Source: Alligator mississippiensis (taxonomy: Eukaryota; Chordata; Crocodylia; Alligatoridae). Taken from it: 64,000 bases of DNA. A program made the position numbers and the translations under genes. Position 1 is the stretch's first letter; each line of letters opens with the position of its first letter. Shown piece after piece: positions 10,056 through 21,610 of this stretch. The stretch lies in the NCBI RefSeq assembly GCF_030867095.1, contig NC_081828.1:51127434-51191433 (forward strand), given 5' to 3'. The notes beneath the pieces were generated by a model. That model was not told where the DNA came from, did not search any database, and saw only the letters and a list, made by a program, of their open reading frames with translations.

Positions 10056-13000
10056 TTTTAATGGGAAACAGATGAAACTCCTTTTTTAAAACATGAATGA
10101 TAGAAAAACAGCACAATCAGTTCTGAATGGTTGTGGCCAGGATGGACTGGAAATGAATGGAACAGCTTCTAAGCCAGAGATAAAAGGTGATGGGGATTTT
10201 TTTATCTTGAGCTGGCAGCACTGAAAGAAGGTAGAAAGTTTGGGAGCCTTCGGACAGCTGGGTATCTGAAGTGGCAGTTTGGGCATTATGGAGTGTCCAT
10301 TACCACAGGTGGATGTTGCACTGGGAAAATACAGTTCCTGGTGTTAATGGAAGAGTGGAGTACAGAGATCAATACATGGACTGGTTCTATAGGGGATAAC
10401 AGAGATGAACAATTACAGTTCTCTTCCCCTTCATTTCCCTGCCACCCACTTCCAGTATGCTCCTATGAGGTTCTAGTCCGATTCAGGGTTGTATATAATC
10501 AGCTATGAGCTGGTTAGGTATTTTACTACTTCTTTTAAAAAAGAGGAAGTGGTAAATAAAATAATTATTAAACTGAATGCTTGCACTCCCTCCTGGGGTG
10601 GAACATTCTTATGAACACCTTTTAGGGGTGAGAGAAGATGCATCTAGAGCTCAGCTATCCCTTCATTACTTACAAGCTGGGAAGAGGGGCCTGCTTCACC
10701 TGTGGTGATAATTCAGTGTTGCCATTGGAGTCCTGGTGATGTCACCCATGAGGCTGAAAGATGAAGGAGGGGATAGGATTGTTTTACAGCACATGCTTAC
10801 AAGTTAATGCAAGTTCCCAGAGGAAATTGCTACCTGGACCAACTGCTACTTTCTATTTTATAAGGACTATAGCAAGGTCTGCACAGAGAAAATATCCCCA
10901 TCATTCTTCATCCACATCAACCAAATTTCTCCTTGAATTGTAGCTGAGAAGCAGGATAAAATCCACTCAGGAACAGGTTCCATGTAGCTAATTTATCCCC
11001 CTTGACATAGGCCCTGTAAACAGGGATAGCTGCCTGGATCATTCAAACAAGGAAAAAGCTCCTCACCGAACTTCTCAAATAACCAACAGTTGCAAACAGG
11101 TCTTGAAGAGTAGAGAGCATTGGTTGGTGGACTCTGCTCCCTGTTCATGTATCCCACGAAGGGCTAAAGTCCTTCTCACTCAGAACAGCGATTACAGTTT
11201 TTGGTGCTGCTGGTTTTACAGATGGCTGGACATCTGCTTATCAGTCCTTCCCTCTACCTGGCCCTTCATGTGGCTGAGTTCTTAAACTATGAGCAACATT
11301 AGTCAGCTTCCTTCTATTTCCTGTTCCCTGGTGGGGTTGTCTTGGAAATCCCACCTGGTACCGGTTTGAGATAAATTAATGTAAGAGAAAACTGATACTA
11401 ATGAATAATGGGGCCTGCCGTAAGATTGACAAGTTCTGCTCAGGTTTTGCTGTGTAGCTGTCTGTGTACCTCATTCTTGACTTGTTATACACTTACACTC
11501 GTATTGGGTCAGCCTTCAGTAGAGTATAAAAGCCACTAACTTAGGGCCACAAAGTTCATCTCAGTTGGGATAAACCAAGGATTTAAATGCAGGGCTTGAG
11601 AAGGAAAAGAAGATTTTGCAGTCTATTCCTACTGGCCTTGCATCAGTTTGTAAGTATGAGAAAATAGCACAAAACCTCTCTAAATCTTCCCCCTAATAGC
11701 AGGGCTGAACTGAAATCCCTTTGCATGCACTGTTTTACTGGACACAAGAAAAAGAGCAGCAAGTTGGCCTCCATTGCACTGCCTTTCCCAGCCTTCTACA
11801 ATGTAAATGCATTTGCACATTTGAATCTGGGGTTGTCTCTGCACTGGTGTGGCTGGTAGATGAAGAAATTTTCCTTTCCACAGCAGGGTGGTGTGTTCCT
11901 GGAGTACAACAAGGTAGAAATAAAAACAGGTTAGTGTTATAGCTGAACATGCCTGTTGACATAGGAGGTGACTTTGAAAATGCAACTGGTGTTATTCAAA
12001 GATGGGGTTGTTTAGACAAAGTGTCTTGAAAGGGGAATTGCTGTAATAATGTCAACACTGACTTTTCATCTGAATGTGAGGGCAGTCTTGTTTCAGTTCC
12101 CCTTCGGACAGCAATCCATATCACAGGTCTTTTGCCCAAAATTAGGCATGGGACTGGAATAGTAGTATATGTGACTGGTGAGGGCTGAGGTGCACTGACA
12201 GTTGTGGTTTTGTATAGTTTTCAGCCATTTCCTGGGCTTTAAAATAGTGCCTGTCTATTCCAGTTTCACAAGCAGTAAATCCACTCATTAAAGGCTAACT
12301 TTGTTTGCTCAGTGAGTTCTCTCCTGACGAGCAGATTGGTCCTCTGGCTTCCATTAGAGCAGAACTGTTTGAGTGGATTAAGTTATTGTATGTGTGGGTG
12401 GCCAGTGCTTGAGGAAGAAACTACTTCCATCACTATTGAGTTAATATTGTATGCTGTGTACAGTCTGATTTCAGTTGGTCTGCTATATGGACTCTAGTAC
12501 TGCTTGGCATCAGGAACAGTGGCAGAATAAGCCCCAAAGTGACAAACAAGTCATTCTAAAGAAAATCAAAGTTATTGTGTGGTGTATTGACATAACATGC
12601 TCCCAACAAAACAGAGTAACTTGAGCAAGGAGGGGAGAAGGAAGGGAAAATATTGGCACCTGAAGGCTGTTTTTTCCCTGTTCTGTTTTGGAGCATAAAC
12701 TCTGAACTCTGACATGTCAGGAGGAGTCTATGTTGGATGGGATTAGGATTTTGATTTGCAGTTTCTTATTAGCATTTGGGTTTTCATTCAAAAATATGAT
12801 CTTGCAATGAAGTGAAATTAGTGTGAGGAGCTTGTTGTTGCCTTGTTCACTAGCTTCCATCTTCTTGTAGTAAGTTCAGATGTACCCCTTTCTCTGCATG
12901 GTGACCATCAGACGCAAAGCACTGTAAAAGAGACTGCTTGCAGTGGGACCTCAGGCAGCAGAAAGAGACTTTGTTCTTCCCTACTTGAAACCAGATTTGT

Positions 13001-13715
13001 TGCTTTATGGATCAGTTTTGAGGCCAGTGTTGGATTCAGTCATTTTGATAATGAGAGTTCTTTTTTCCTCCAGCAAAAGAGCTTATCAAATGTTGGTTCC
13101 AACTAGTAAGCCATCCTAGAGCAGAAATGATGTCATCACTATGCCAACAGGGTCAGTCTTGCCCCTCATTTGTGGGCAGATACTAGGCTCTGTCATTGAG
13201 ATTTTTATTAAATCCTTTCATTGCATTTGGTTTCAGTCTTATAGGTGCATACAATAAATGACTGGCCCACACTGTTAAAAGGTGGTTGTTTTGGGGATGT
13301 TATTAATGGTCTGAGGGCTGAGGCACAGAAATCAAGAACCAATTTAAAAGAGCACCATCAGCCTGCTACTGTTTATCTCCTGCCTCCTGAGTCAGCAGTC
13401 AGCATGGAGGGAACACTGAAACCTGCTCTTCTGTGGGCATCTAATGAACTGGAGTATGCATCTTGCCAAGCAAAATTCAACTGAAAACTAATAATTTATT
13501 AAGAAGGTAAATTATTTGCGGCAGCTGGAGCGAAACGCTTGAAACAAGCACCTCTTTCGGAACTGCCAGAGGACTGCCCTTGGGAGCAGCTGCACAAATT
13601 GAGGTTGTTAAGAAGAAAACAAAACAAATTGTGACTTTCTACTTGTGTGCCCAGGGTCAGACTCTGCATTGTGTGAATAAAGATTTTAATAAAGCAACAC
13701 TCCTGGATTGTTTAA
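10056..13715 (+). other. FAM20B: FAM20B 3'UTR (inferred)
   Basis: After the stop codon there are about 3.6 kb with no further exon, no recognised repeat and generally AT-rich sequence. The first convincing polyadenylation region is the AATAAA pair at 13676-13693, followed by GT-rich sequence. The length of the UTR is therefore an inference; earlier cleavage sites could also be used. Short open frames within it show no protein resemblance. Confidence 0.55.
13676..13693 (+). terminator. FAM20B: Tandem AATAAA polyadenylation signals
   Basis: Two AATAAA hexamers (13676-13681 and 13688-13693) overlap a short A/T tract. They are followed within about 40 bases by a GT-rich stretch (gttgctgtggtttcc). 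This is the best candidate for the FAM20B mRNA 3' end. It is inferred from sequence only. Confidence 0.6.
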
Positions 13716-14899
13716 GTCTCTGTTGCTGTGGTTTCCAACGCACGTGGTGACCAAAACTTTCAAGAGAGTTTGCTGCTGTGTTTGGCAGTTGTTCCTTCAG
13801 TAATGGTGTTAATCATATATTTGCCAAAAATGTGCTTTCAGGATTGCGACTGCATGGAATGCAGTTGCAAAAAGCTGTTGTAGTTCAGCAGAGGAACTGT
13901 TTCTCAAGTGGGCTCCTCAGAGGAGTCTGTCCATATCCAGGTGGTCTCCAGAGCACAAATATTTTACATTACAAATTGCACCCCAATGCTGTTATGTGGA
14001 AGACAGCCAACCTCAGTAGCTCTTTTACCTCCTTAGGCTAATCATTTTGCCCAGAGTAACTGAGAGATGTGTGTTAACTGGGTAGCTTTTTTTTGCAGCT
14101 GCAACTTCTGTTGAAACCAGAAGCCTTCATCTCGGAGAAGGCATGAGGCAGCATATATTGGTGAGGACAGAGTCTGATTGGTTTATATTCATTTAGCTTG
14201 ATATAAAACAGCTAGTAAGAACAAGTTTGTATTGCCTTATTTGTGCCTGCTCATTTTGCAAGTAGTTTTGCACAATTTTAATGAAACCAGCTTTAAAACT
14301 TCAATTTAAATCCTATTACATTTTTGTGATGATGATGAGTGCTGAGTTACAGGCAGCTCAGCTTAATTCTGTTACAACTCACTGTTTAGGATTGAGGGTT
14401 GGGAGTAGCACCGACAAGCTACTGAGTTTTAGAAATGCTAAAGTCAGAAGAGATTGTGATCCTTGTCAAGGTAAACCAAAGTTCAGCTAGTAAATCCTAT
14501 ACGTAGCTCAGTGACTTGAAGTCTTCACCAGCGGCTTTTCTTTTTAGTCCATCGGGAAAGCCCTGTAGGTTTTGATTAAGCCTGTAGTATTTATAGCAGC
14601 CTCTAGATGGCCTTATTACTTACTGGCTTTCTCACACTAACATTGCTCTGCTTTCCAACCAGCTGAAGTGAATGAATCGCCAAACTTATGTGAAAAGTGG
14701 TGGTTGCATTTTATCATTAGTCAAGTGTTTTTGACATGAATCCCAGGCTGTGAGCACTCCTAGGGCAGGGGTATGTGATGGGCAGGGAAGATGTTAAACA
14801 AGTGAGCCTGTGCTAACCCTAGTAGGTAATAAAAGAGCACAGTGTGTCTGCTCAGTAGTCTGGGGATTTTAAGTCTGGTTTTCAGGGAATTGGTCTCTG
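13716..14899. other. Intergenic, FAM20B-TOR3A, no feature seen
   Basis: Nothing coding or repetitive was recognised between the FAM20B polyadenylation region and the hAT MITE at 14.9 kb. The region may still contain distal FAM20B 3'UTR. Confidence 0.5.
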
Positions 14900-15193
14900 C
14901 AGGGCCGTCCCTAGGGTATGGCAAATTGAAGCAACTGCTCCAGGCCCTGCGCTTTGGGGAGCCCTGCGGAGCTGGGTGGAGCAGCTGAGGCCCCTCCCGT
15001 GAGGCCTGCCTGGTGGTTGTGGCTCTGCCCCATGCCACAGAAGAAGCACAGAGGCTTCCCCTCCTGCCAGGTGCAGGAGAGACCCCAGCCCATGCCTTGC
15101 TTTTGCAGGGGTCCCACAGGCCCCACACGGTGTTAAGGGGGCCCCACAATACTGATTTGCCCCAGGCCCTGTACCCTCTTTGGGTCGGCCCTG
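14900..15193 (+). mobile_element. 294-bp hAT MITE with perfect 8-bp duplication
   Basis: The left end CAGGGCCGTCCCTAG and the right end ctttgggtcggccctg are imperfect inverted repeats. The target-site duplication ggtctctg is identical on both sides (14892-14899 and 15194-15201). The interior is GC-rich (about 60 percent by eye) and noncoding; apparent open frames in it are incidental. A related element with CAGGGCCGTCT ends lies at 57.9 kb. Confidence 0.92.
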
Positions 15194-15640
15194 GGTCTCT
15201 GTGACATGTTTCTTACTGACCATCCCACCTTTCCCAGGATTAAAACCTTATTTAGTTTGTGGTTACAGGATTTCCTTTATAGAGAGACCTTTAGGGGCGG
15301 GAGGAGAATTGCTGCTTATTGTATTCTCAGGTCATGACAATCTTCCCTCAGGTGGCTGGCAGTATCCGAGACATAATAGAAACCACTGACTTTGTAGTTC
15401 CGTTCTGGATTAGTGGATCTGTTGCCTCATAATCAAACATTCTCTTTCTGGCTTGTACTTTGCACTGCCTTTCTTGTGGTTAACTAGCTTCAATTTCCAG
15501 CTTTTCAGCCAGCAGCTTAGCAGAGGTCATGGCACTTGCAAATCCCTAGTAATTTACAAGGAAATCCTTTGAGGCTTTAAGCTGGCTTGTATGGTTTGTT
15601 CAGTATCCATTTCTACTCCAGCTCACCCCTGGAGTTTTTG
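15194..15640. other. Intergenic, no feature seen
   Basis: Apart from the right target-site duplication of the hAT at 15.2 kb, no gene, repeat or regulatory motif was recognised here. Confidence 0.5.
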
Positions 15641-15757
15641 AGACTAGACTAGACACACCCTTGTCTAGAATGGTTTACATAGGGATGATCCTGCCTTTAG
15701 TGGGGAGGTGGACTAGATGACCTGAGTCTCTTCCAGCCGTACTTTTCTGTGATTCTT
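15640..15757 (+). mobile_element. CR1 3'-end fragment
   Basis: The sequence includes ggtggactagatgacctga, followed by ctcttccagccgta and a terminal tctgtgattct. This matches the conserved CR1 3'UTR with its terminal octamer. Only about 0.12 kb is left, which is typical of heavily truncated CR1 insertions. No coding part is present. Confidence 0.75.
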
Positions 15758-16138
15758 TTTGAAGCATTTTACTGATGATGTTGATTTTGTAAATTATATT
15801 ATGCCAGAGTACCACACTACACAAGAAGTTAGGGCAGCAGGTTTTGAGTATAGCACTTTGGCATCAGTTTGAGCTTTTATTTCTTTAGGCCCCTTTAGGT
15901 CTGAGACACAGGCAACTGAAACCAGAGCCTTATAGGCTTCTGATACTTGGTACTTAAAAACAGAGATCATGTCAATTAGGTTCCCCATCGCCTTTCACTT
16001 AAGGGTTCTGGAAAGCGATTAGTCACATACTGGTTTATTACATCCCAGTACTAGGGTGAGGCTGTATCAAACATACAGACACTTGGAACTATATAGAAAA
16101 AACCCAAAGCTTTAGTACAAGCACTCTTACAGTTTCAC

Positions 16139-16507
16139 TGGGCACATCTACATGTGCATTTACTATACAGTAAATTAAATGTGCAGTAAGCAGATTTAGG
16201 CCCAGCGTCTACACGTGCAAGCATTAAAGTGCAGTAATGCTGTTTGGACTGACTTGGGAGTAAAGTTAGTCCCGAGTCAGTCCACACACACACTATTACT
16301 GTGTAGTAACATGTCTACACATGCATTACTGCACAGTAATCAGACATAAATTTGCTACCTGCATGATGCAGGTAGCAAATTTACGCCCAAGTCAGCATAA
16401 GTTGCCATAGTTACTGCACAGTATGGGCATGCACGTGTAGAGGCGCACCCATACTGTGCAGTAACTTAGGTTGCTGCATGGTAAATGTGCACGTGTGGAC
16501 ACGCCTA
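16139..16507 (+). mobile_element. Palindromic MITE with tctacac/gtgtaga ends
   Basis: The left end gggcacatctacatgtgc and the right end gcacgtgtggacacgcct are inverted copies. The flanks show a possible 3-bp duplication, act. The interior repeats the motif ttactgcacagtaa in both orientations and includes a hairpin, tttgctacctgcatgatgcaggtagcaaa (about 16350-16380). It may be a composite of two copies. Related copies lie at 37.87, 28.63 and 29.78 kb. It is noncoding. Confidence 0.75.
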
Positions 16508-16975
16508 CTTAGTATAAGACTCAAAGATGGTAAGTTGCAGGGACAAAAATGCCGTCTTGTCAAGGTCTTGAATTCTCTTCCGGCCTCTTCTGCAGATGTT
16601 ATTCATCACTCCTCTCTGGTAGCTTCACACTCGGGTTCTAATTTCTGTTTTGCTGCTTAAGGAGAGCTGCATTCCAGTGTCAGTAGAATCGTGTGTTAAA
16701 GGCGATAAAATCTTCCTTGGTCATAAAACTTTATCTCAGTTCCTGATTTTGCAAAAATAAAATCTATTCCTGGAAAAGCCTTGTCTGTAACAAAAACTTT
16801 TGCACAACGAAATTTTTACCTGTCTCTGCTTAAGGAAAAAAAAGAATAAAACGGTATCCTTTCTGCAGTCACTAGGGGGCAGCGCTGGCCGCAGTTTCTC
16901 CTGCATGGGAAGCAGCTACAGCTTCTGCTTCCAGGATGGAGGGCAGTCCCTGAGGGTATGCAGGTCCATACTGAT

Positions 16976-17272
16976 CAATGTTTTCCTACCTTTTTGGCTC
17001 AAGGCCCCTGCCTTGGAAAATGTCAGCTCTTTGCTTTCACTCACTTTTGACTATGGAAAAATAATAGACCAATTCTTCTGATCAAAGAACTCAGAAAGCT
17101 TGCAGCAGGGCTGAATGTTTATGACACTGGATTTCTCTTTTATATCCCTGGGTTCATCTTGAGTCACATTTGCTCACCTGACAGTGCTAACATTGCATGG
17201 CATGCGCCCCACCCCTCTTGTACCCTTGCAAGGATTTCAAGGCATCCAGGGCACCCAGGTTGAAAATGACTG
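16976..17272 (+). mobile_element. 297-bp hAT MITE
   Basis: The left terminus CAATGTTTTCCTACCTTTT and the right terminus ggttgaaaatgactg form inverted repeats of the CAGTGGTTCTCAACC hAT type. The flanking octamers atactgat and atagagat match at 5 of 8 positions, so the duplication has decayed. The interior (17066-17125) resembles sequence flanking the CR1 at 41.6 kb, so both belong to one family. Confidence 0.7.
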
Positions 17273-18083
17273 ATAGAGATACAATGGCATAGGAGAATGT
17301 AAGTCAGTGGAAAATGCTGGCCCAGGAGGGGGCCCTGCTGGTTTAGGCAGCTTAGGGCTCGAAACAGAGAGAAAAGCTGTCTCTACTATGCCCTGGGAAA
17401 GGGAGTCAGGGGACCCAGCTGACTTAAGGAGCAGAACCCCCCCCCCCCCCCATCCAGATCACTGCAGGCAGAGGGTGCGAGTGAATGGGAGGGATTGTGG
17501 GGGGGGGATCAGTTGCTGTCAGGCAAAGTGGTGGCATCATAGGCATGAGAGCAGGAGGCAGCCTGCGTGCCACTGTGAGAGCTATAGTGAAAGAACCTCA
17601 TATTCAGTAGACTTGCCTGAGCTGTTGCAGAGCTGGTGCACCCCTTCCCTGCCCCCCTTCCTACCCCAGATATGGCCAGGGCCTTGCCAGTCCAGGTTAA
17701 ACACCGGGGATGTCACGTCTCTGCAGGTTTAAGCAGGCAGCTGCTCTTAGCAGTTCCTTCCCCAGCTTCCCTTCCAGACATGGGAGGAGCAACTGAACCG
17801 CACCCTCCCATTATACATTGACAGACCTCACTGCTGCTGCTGCCCAACTGTTGTGTCACTGGAACAGAGCAGCTGGTCCCCAAGGCAACTCCAATAGCAG
17901 ACAGAGGGGAAGTGAGATCACTGGTCTGGCAGCTTAGCAATTGAAAGGCAAATGGAAAAATCTGGGGGCAAAGTTAGGCTGGGCTGTGTGAGATCAAGAG
18001 CAGCTGTCACAGCTGGGGTGAGAGGGAGGGAGGGTGCTGCTTAGACACAGCCTTCATAGTAACTGAGTCCTGCCTCCGTGACC
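17273..18083 (+). promoter_or_regulatory. TOR3A: TOR3A upstream region and presumed promoter
   Basis: This 0.8-kb stretch lies directly before the TOR3A start codon and must hold the 5'UTR and core promoter if the first coding exon is also the first exon. It contains a C15 run at 17437-17451, a short G-rich tract near 17500 and GC-richer sequence than the flanks. I see no clear TATA box. The exact transcription start cannot be placed by eye. Confidence 0.4.
17437..17451 (+). repeat. C15 homopolymer
   Basis: Run of about 15 C some 0.6 kb upstream of the TOR3A start codon. Confidence 0.95.
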
Positions 18084-18369
18084 ATGGTGGGTTGGGGTCC
18101 CACCCATCTCCCTCTGCTGACTTGTGCCCTCTTCCTATTGCTGTGGAGGTCTGATGGGCTTGTAGGGAGAGGCAGGCACTGGGGACCCAAGGAAGACCAG
18201 ACACACACCATAGGGAAGGGGATGCAGCTTGGCCATGACGAGACCATGAAGAGGCACCTTGACACCATGCACACCCTGTCCAGGCAGTACTGGCAATACC
18301 TGGCTTGTGGACTGTGGCAGGCAAGCTGCAAAGGAGAGGAAAACGAGCAGGCTGACATGGATCAAGAGG
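18084..18369 (+). CDS. TOR3A: TOR3A exon 1 (signal peptide, N-terminal region)
   Basis: The ATG at 18084 has a strong Kozak context (accATGg). The N-terminus has a hydrophobic signal peptide (PLLTCALFLLL) that would target the protein to the ER lumen. The middle is poorly conserved, but SRQYWQYLACGLWQ aligns with the S-x-x-YW...C-x-x-W segment of human TOR3A before its acidic stretch, here GEENEQAD. The exon ends GAG G with donor gtaagg at 18370. Joining it to the next exon gives G-W-S-L-P-L, like the human G-W-R-L-P-L junction. The upstream in-frame GTG is not used because ATG 18084 is the first AUG of this frame. Confidence 0.9.
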
Positions 18370-19298
18370 GTAAGGAGCTGTTGCATATCTGCCTCCCTGC
18401 CCTAGCTTCAGTAATAATGGATGTAGACATCCCCCTCTATGCCCCTGCCCGCAGCCAATGTTCTTCTGTGTAGAGCATCTCTTGGGTTTGGAGCTGTCAG
18501 CTTGGGGGGCTGTGCTGATGCACACTACTCCTGCACCATGGGCTCAGATGGGAAACATCACTACCACTGGGTGAAACAGACTAATGCCCACGCTGGGATT
18601 GCTCAGCCATTGTCAGTCATCACAGGCCCATTATATTGTCTGACAGCAGCTAAACTAACTTGTCAGTACGCTTCAACTACGAATCAGGTGTGCACTGATT
18701 TCTTGCTACCAAAGCCAGTGTCTGTTGTGTGGGCAGGTGAAGTGCTGCTGTACCTCAGGTGGTGCCTTTGTATGTCTCTAGGTTCATTACTGCTGGTAAC
18801 GTGAGGTATCGTTGGCGTGCGCTGTTGCTGGCAGCATTAACACACTGCTTCCATACACCCAGAGGGTAAAGCGCTAGCAGTTGTCAGGCAGTGCTGAGGC
18901 CCTGCACATGATGAGATTCATTTACTGGGGCTCATGTAGTTGTATCCAAGACGCATCATGTGGGGCAAGGCAGCGGTCTCTCTCCAGCAGGGTTAGAGAA
19001 AGCCTAGCCTAATGTGGCAACATGGCAGTCTGTATTTGGATTTTTGCCTCCCCTTCTAGCATTCTTCTCAGGGGGTGGTCATGTTTACATGCATAATAGG
19101 GCAGCTGGCCTCCATCCAGTACCTGCTCTGTGTCATGGCAGATACCATGTCACTGGTGGTTGTTTTGTGGCTACAAGTGCTGGTGTCTGACATCTACCAC
19201 GTGCCTGGGTAACACAAGAATGAGAGTGAAGAGCTTATCTCCCAAGATGCAAACACTCTACTGGTCCCTTTCCTTTCTTACCGGTACTCCTTTCCTAG

Positions 19299-19394
19299 GG
19301 TGGAGTTTGCCCCTGGAGATGTTATCCAGCTGGTACTGTAGCTTCAGCAAATGCTGTGAGACAGGAGACTGCAGAGTAACCAACAACATCACAG
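19299..19394 (+). CDS. TOR3A: TOR3A exon 2
   Basis: This 96-base exon lies between acceptor tttcctag and donor gtaaag. It reads WSLPLEMLSSWYCSFSKCC followed by ETGDCRVTNNITG. The WYCSF...CC...GDCR Cys pattern matches the torsin-3A N-terminal subdomain before the AAA+ core. NIT forms an N-glycosylation sequon, consistent with an ER-lumenal protein. Both splice phases agree with neighbouring exons. Confidence 0.93.
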
Positions 19395-19429
19395 GTAAAG
19401 GCCCTGGAGAGAGGCCCAATGTTGGGAGG

Positions 19430-19600
19430 GGGTCCTACACTGGGACTTGCAAGACCTGGAGTCAATTCTACCATGGTATTCCTGTGTGAGACCTTGGGCA
19501 AATCACTTAGTCCCTTCTGTGCCTTAGTTGTCCCCTCTGTAAAATGGGGATAACAGTACCACCCTGCCATTAATGCAGTGAAGGCTGTGTGCTGCCCAGA
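19430..19600 (+). mobile_element. MIR-type SINE fragment
   Basis: The sequence gagaccttgggcaaatcactt, followed by ctctgtaaaatggggataa, matches the conserved core and 3' part of mammalian-wide interspersed repeats, an ancient tRNA-derived SINE family widespread in amniotes. The copy lies in TOR3A intron 2, just after exon 2, in sense orientation. The ends are eroded, so limits are approximate. Confidence 0.72.
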
Positions 19601-20372
19601 TCCCATGGTAACAGGGTACCTGAGAGGGTTTTCTAGTCAGCTGGAGTAAAAACCTGATTCTCAGCCTCTATAGCTAAGGGCAAATGGCCTTTCTTACCCA
19701 GGTGCTGAGCTTGTTGCAGTGCTGGGGGAAACATGGCTGGTCCCATTCAGAATGTTCTCTGCCTTGTGGAAGTGGGATGCACTGTCCCTTATCTTACTGC
19801 AAAACCTGAAGGGTCCAGGGCCAAGGACTTTCTGGAGGTCCTAAAATGGTGCCATTGCTCCCCAGTCACCCCTTTGTATGGAAGGGAGAGGCAACCCTGT
19901 CCCATGTATGCTGCTAAGCCATTCCCCTTCTCCAAATTCCAGTCCTAAAGGCAAATACTGAGGAAGCCCATGTAAAAGTGCCTCTAGCCAGGAGTGGCCT
20001 GATAATCCAGGCCAAACAACTTCTCCCTGACTTAGTTTTCAACTCTGGAAAATGAGGGTGATACTTAATGCCTACAAAAGAACACTGAACTCTTCAGGTG
20101 CAGTTAAGTGACTTGCCCTGGTCAGTGGCAAACCTAGGAATGGAGTTTCAAAGTTGTGATCTCCAGCCCTGTGATCAGATGGTTAGATGTGTTCCAGTCT
20201 GGCCCTACATTAATACTGCTGCGCAGTCCCCTCAATGATGCCTTTCCTCCAGCAATGCAAGGCAGAAAGGCTCAGGTCTTGGCAAAAATGCTGCAAAGCA
20301 GCCTCTGTGCTTGTTCCTGCCAGACTGCTTACAGGGAGCTTGGTGCTAATGCCACATGCTCTCATTCTCCAG

Positions 20373-20638
20373 GGTTAGAGTCCGACCTGAACAGGAGGCT
20401 GCATGGGCAGCACCTGGCAAGGAAGGTCATTCTGAGAGCAGTGAGAGGGTTCCTGCAGCGCCCTCAGCCAGAGAAGGCGCTGGCCCTGTCGTTCCACGGC
20501 TGGTCAGGCACTGGAAAGAATTTTGTGGCGCGGATGATTGCTGATCACCTGTACCGAGATGGGCTGAAGAGCGAGTGTGTTAAAGTCTTTATCTCGCTTT
20601 TTCACTTCCCACATCCTGTGTACTTGGACTCCTACAAG
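20373..20638 (+). CDS. TOR3A: TOR3A exon 3 (Walker A)
   Basis: TOR3A is an AAA+ ATPase of the torsin family in the ER lumen and nuclear envelope; torsins act with LAP1/LULL1-type cofactors. This 266-base exon starts after cattctccag, reads GLESDLNRRLHGQHLARKV, then ALALSFHGWSGTGKNFVARM. GWSGTGKN is the torsin Walker A variant, with Asn after the Lys as in all torsins. It ends FHFPHPVYLDSYK with donor gtgaga. The reading frame is intact. Confidence 0.97.
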
Positions 20639-21434
20639 GTGAGAGCTGGGCAAATCTGCTGTGCAGGCACAGCAGGGGAATCCCTTACTGCTTGTTCAGT
20701 CCCAAACTTGGCACAGCTTGTGGCAAAGGAGAAGGGCAGGAGCACTGGATGAGGGAGAACCCAATGCTGCTCCCCACAAGCTGGTGTATGCTGGCTAGTG
20801 GCAAGATCACAGCCGCTGTATTCAGATTAGGGATCAGAAGTATAGTGAGGGGAGCGAGAGGCACCTGCCCCAGGCATCCAGTTAGGAATAGGGCTAGAAT
20901 TTGCCTCCCCACATACACCCCCCCCCCTCCCCACACCCACACCCCCCAGAAGAGCCTGTACTCCAGCAGCAAGAGCAGGCCCACAACTTACCCATCCTGG
21001 GAACTCCAGCAGTCCCTGGCTGCTGCTGCTGCAGCTTTAAGAGCCAGGACAACCAGAGTATACATGGGTGGCAGCAGCTCAGCTGGGGACCATTGAGGAG
21101 TCCCTGGCTTGGGTAAGGCTGCTGTGCACTGTCCCCCTCCCTGAACTCTCCTCTGCTCTTGGAACAAACACCCACCTACCCACCTCTTTCCTCCTCCCCC
21201 AGATCTCCTGCAGGGTTTGCCCAGGACTCGTGCTCCACTTGTTACACCTCTTTTAGGGATGGGAGCATGAGAGGCTGCCTGAAAGCAGGATGCTTGACAG
21301 GTACACCCTCACCCATGGTGGGGTGGTGCTGGAAGTGAACATTACTTGCCCTTCATGCAGAACTCTACTCCCCACCCAAGTCCTAGCTATCACTTCTGCC
21401 CGGCAGCTCATGTGGCTTTTGTGCTGATTTGCAG

Positions 21435-21610
21435 GTTCAGCTGAAGAAGCAAATCGGTGAGACGGTGAAGCTCTGTGAGCAGGCCCTGTTTATCTTTGAT
21501 GAGGCAGAGAAGCTTCACACAGACCTGCTGGATACCATCAAACCCTGCATGGATCACTATGACAGCATTGGCCAGGTGGACTACAGGAGGTCCATCTTCT
21601 TATTTCTCAG
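21435..21610 (+). CDS. TOR3A: TOR3A exon 4 (Walker B, sensor 1)
   Basis: This 176-base exon reads VQLKKQIGETVKLCEQALFI and then FDEAEKLH, in which LFIFDEAEK is the Walker B box with catalytic Glu. It ends SIFLFLS, which leads into the sensor-1 Asn at the start of the next exon. Acceptor gatttgcag and donor gtgact flank it, and the split codon AG/T encodes Ser. Confidence 0.97.

Noticed and set aside
14760-15223. 129- and 113-codon minus-strand open frames
   Set aside because: They coincide with the GC-rich hAT MITE at 14.9-15.19 kb, whose precise ends and duplication explain the sequence.
17307-17940. 141-codon open frame and antisense frames upstream of TOR3A
   Set aside because: No signal or domain; runs through a C15 homopolymer; the real TOR3A start is supported by homology at 18084.
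18007-18525. 172-codon minus-strand open frame
   Set aside because: It is the antisense shadow of TOR3A exon 1 and its intron.
20040-20145. Second MIR-like or L2-like fragment in TOR3A intron 2
   Set aside because: Short phrases (aaaatgagggtgata, aagtgacttgccc) are suggestive but lie in conflicting orientations and are too diverged to call.
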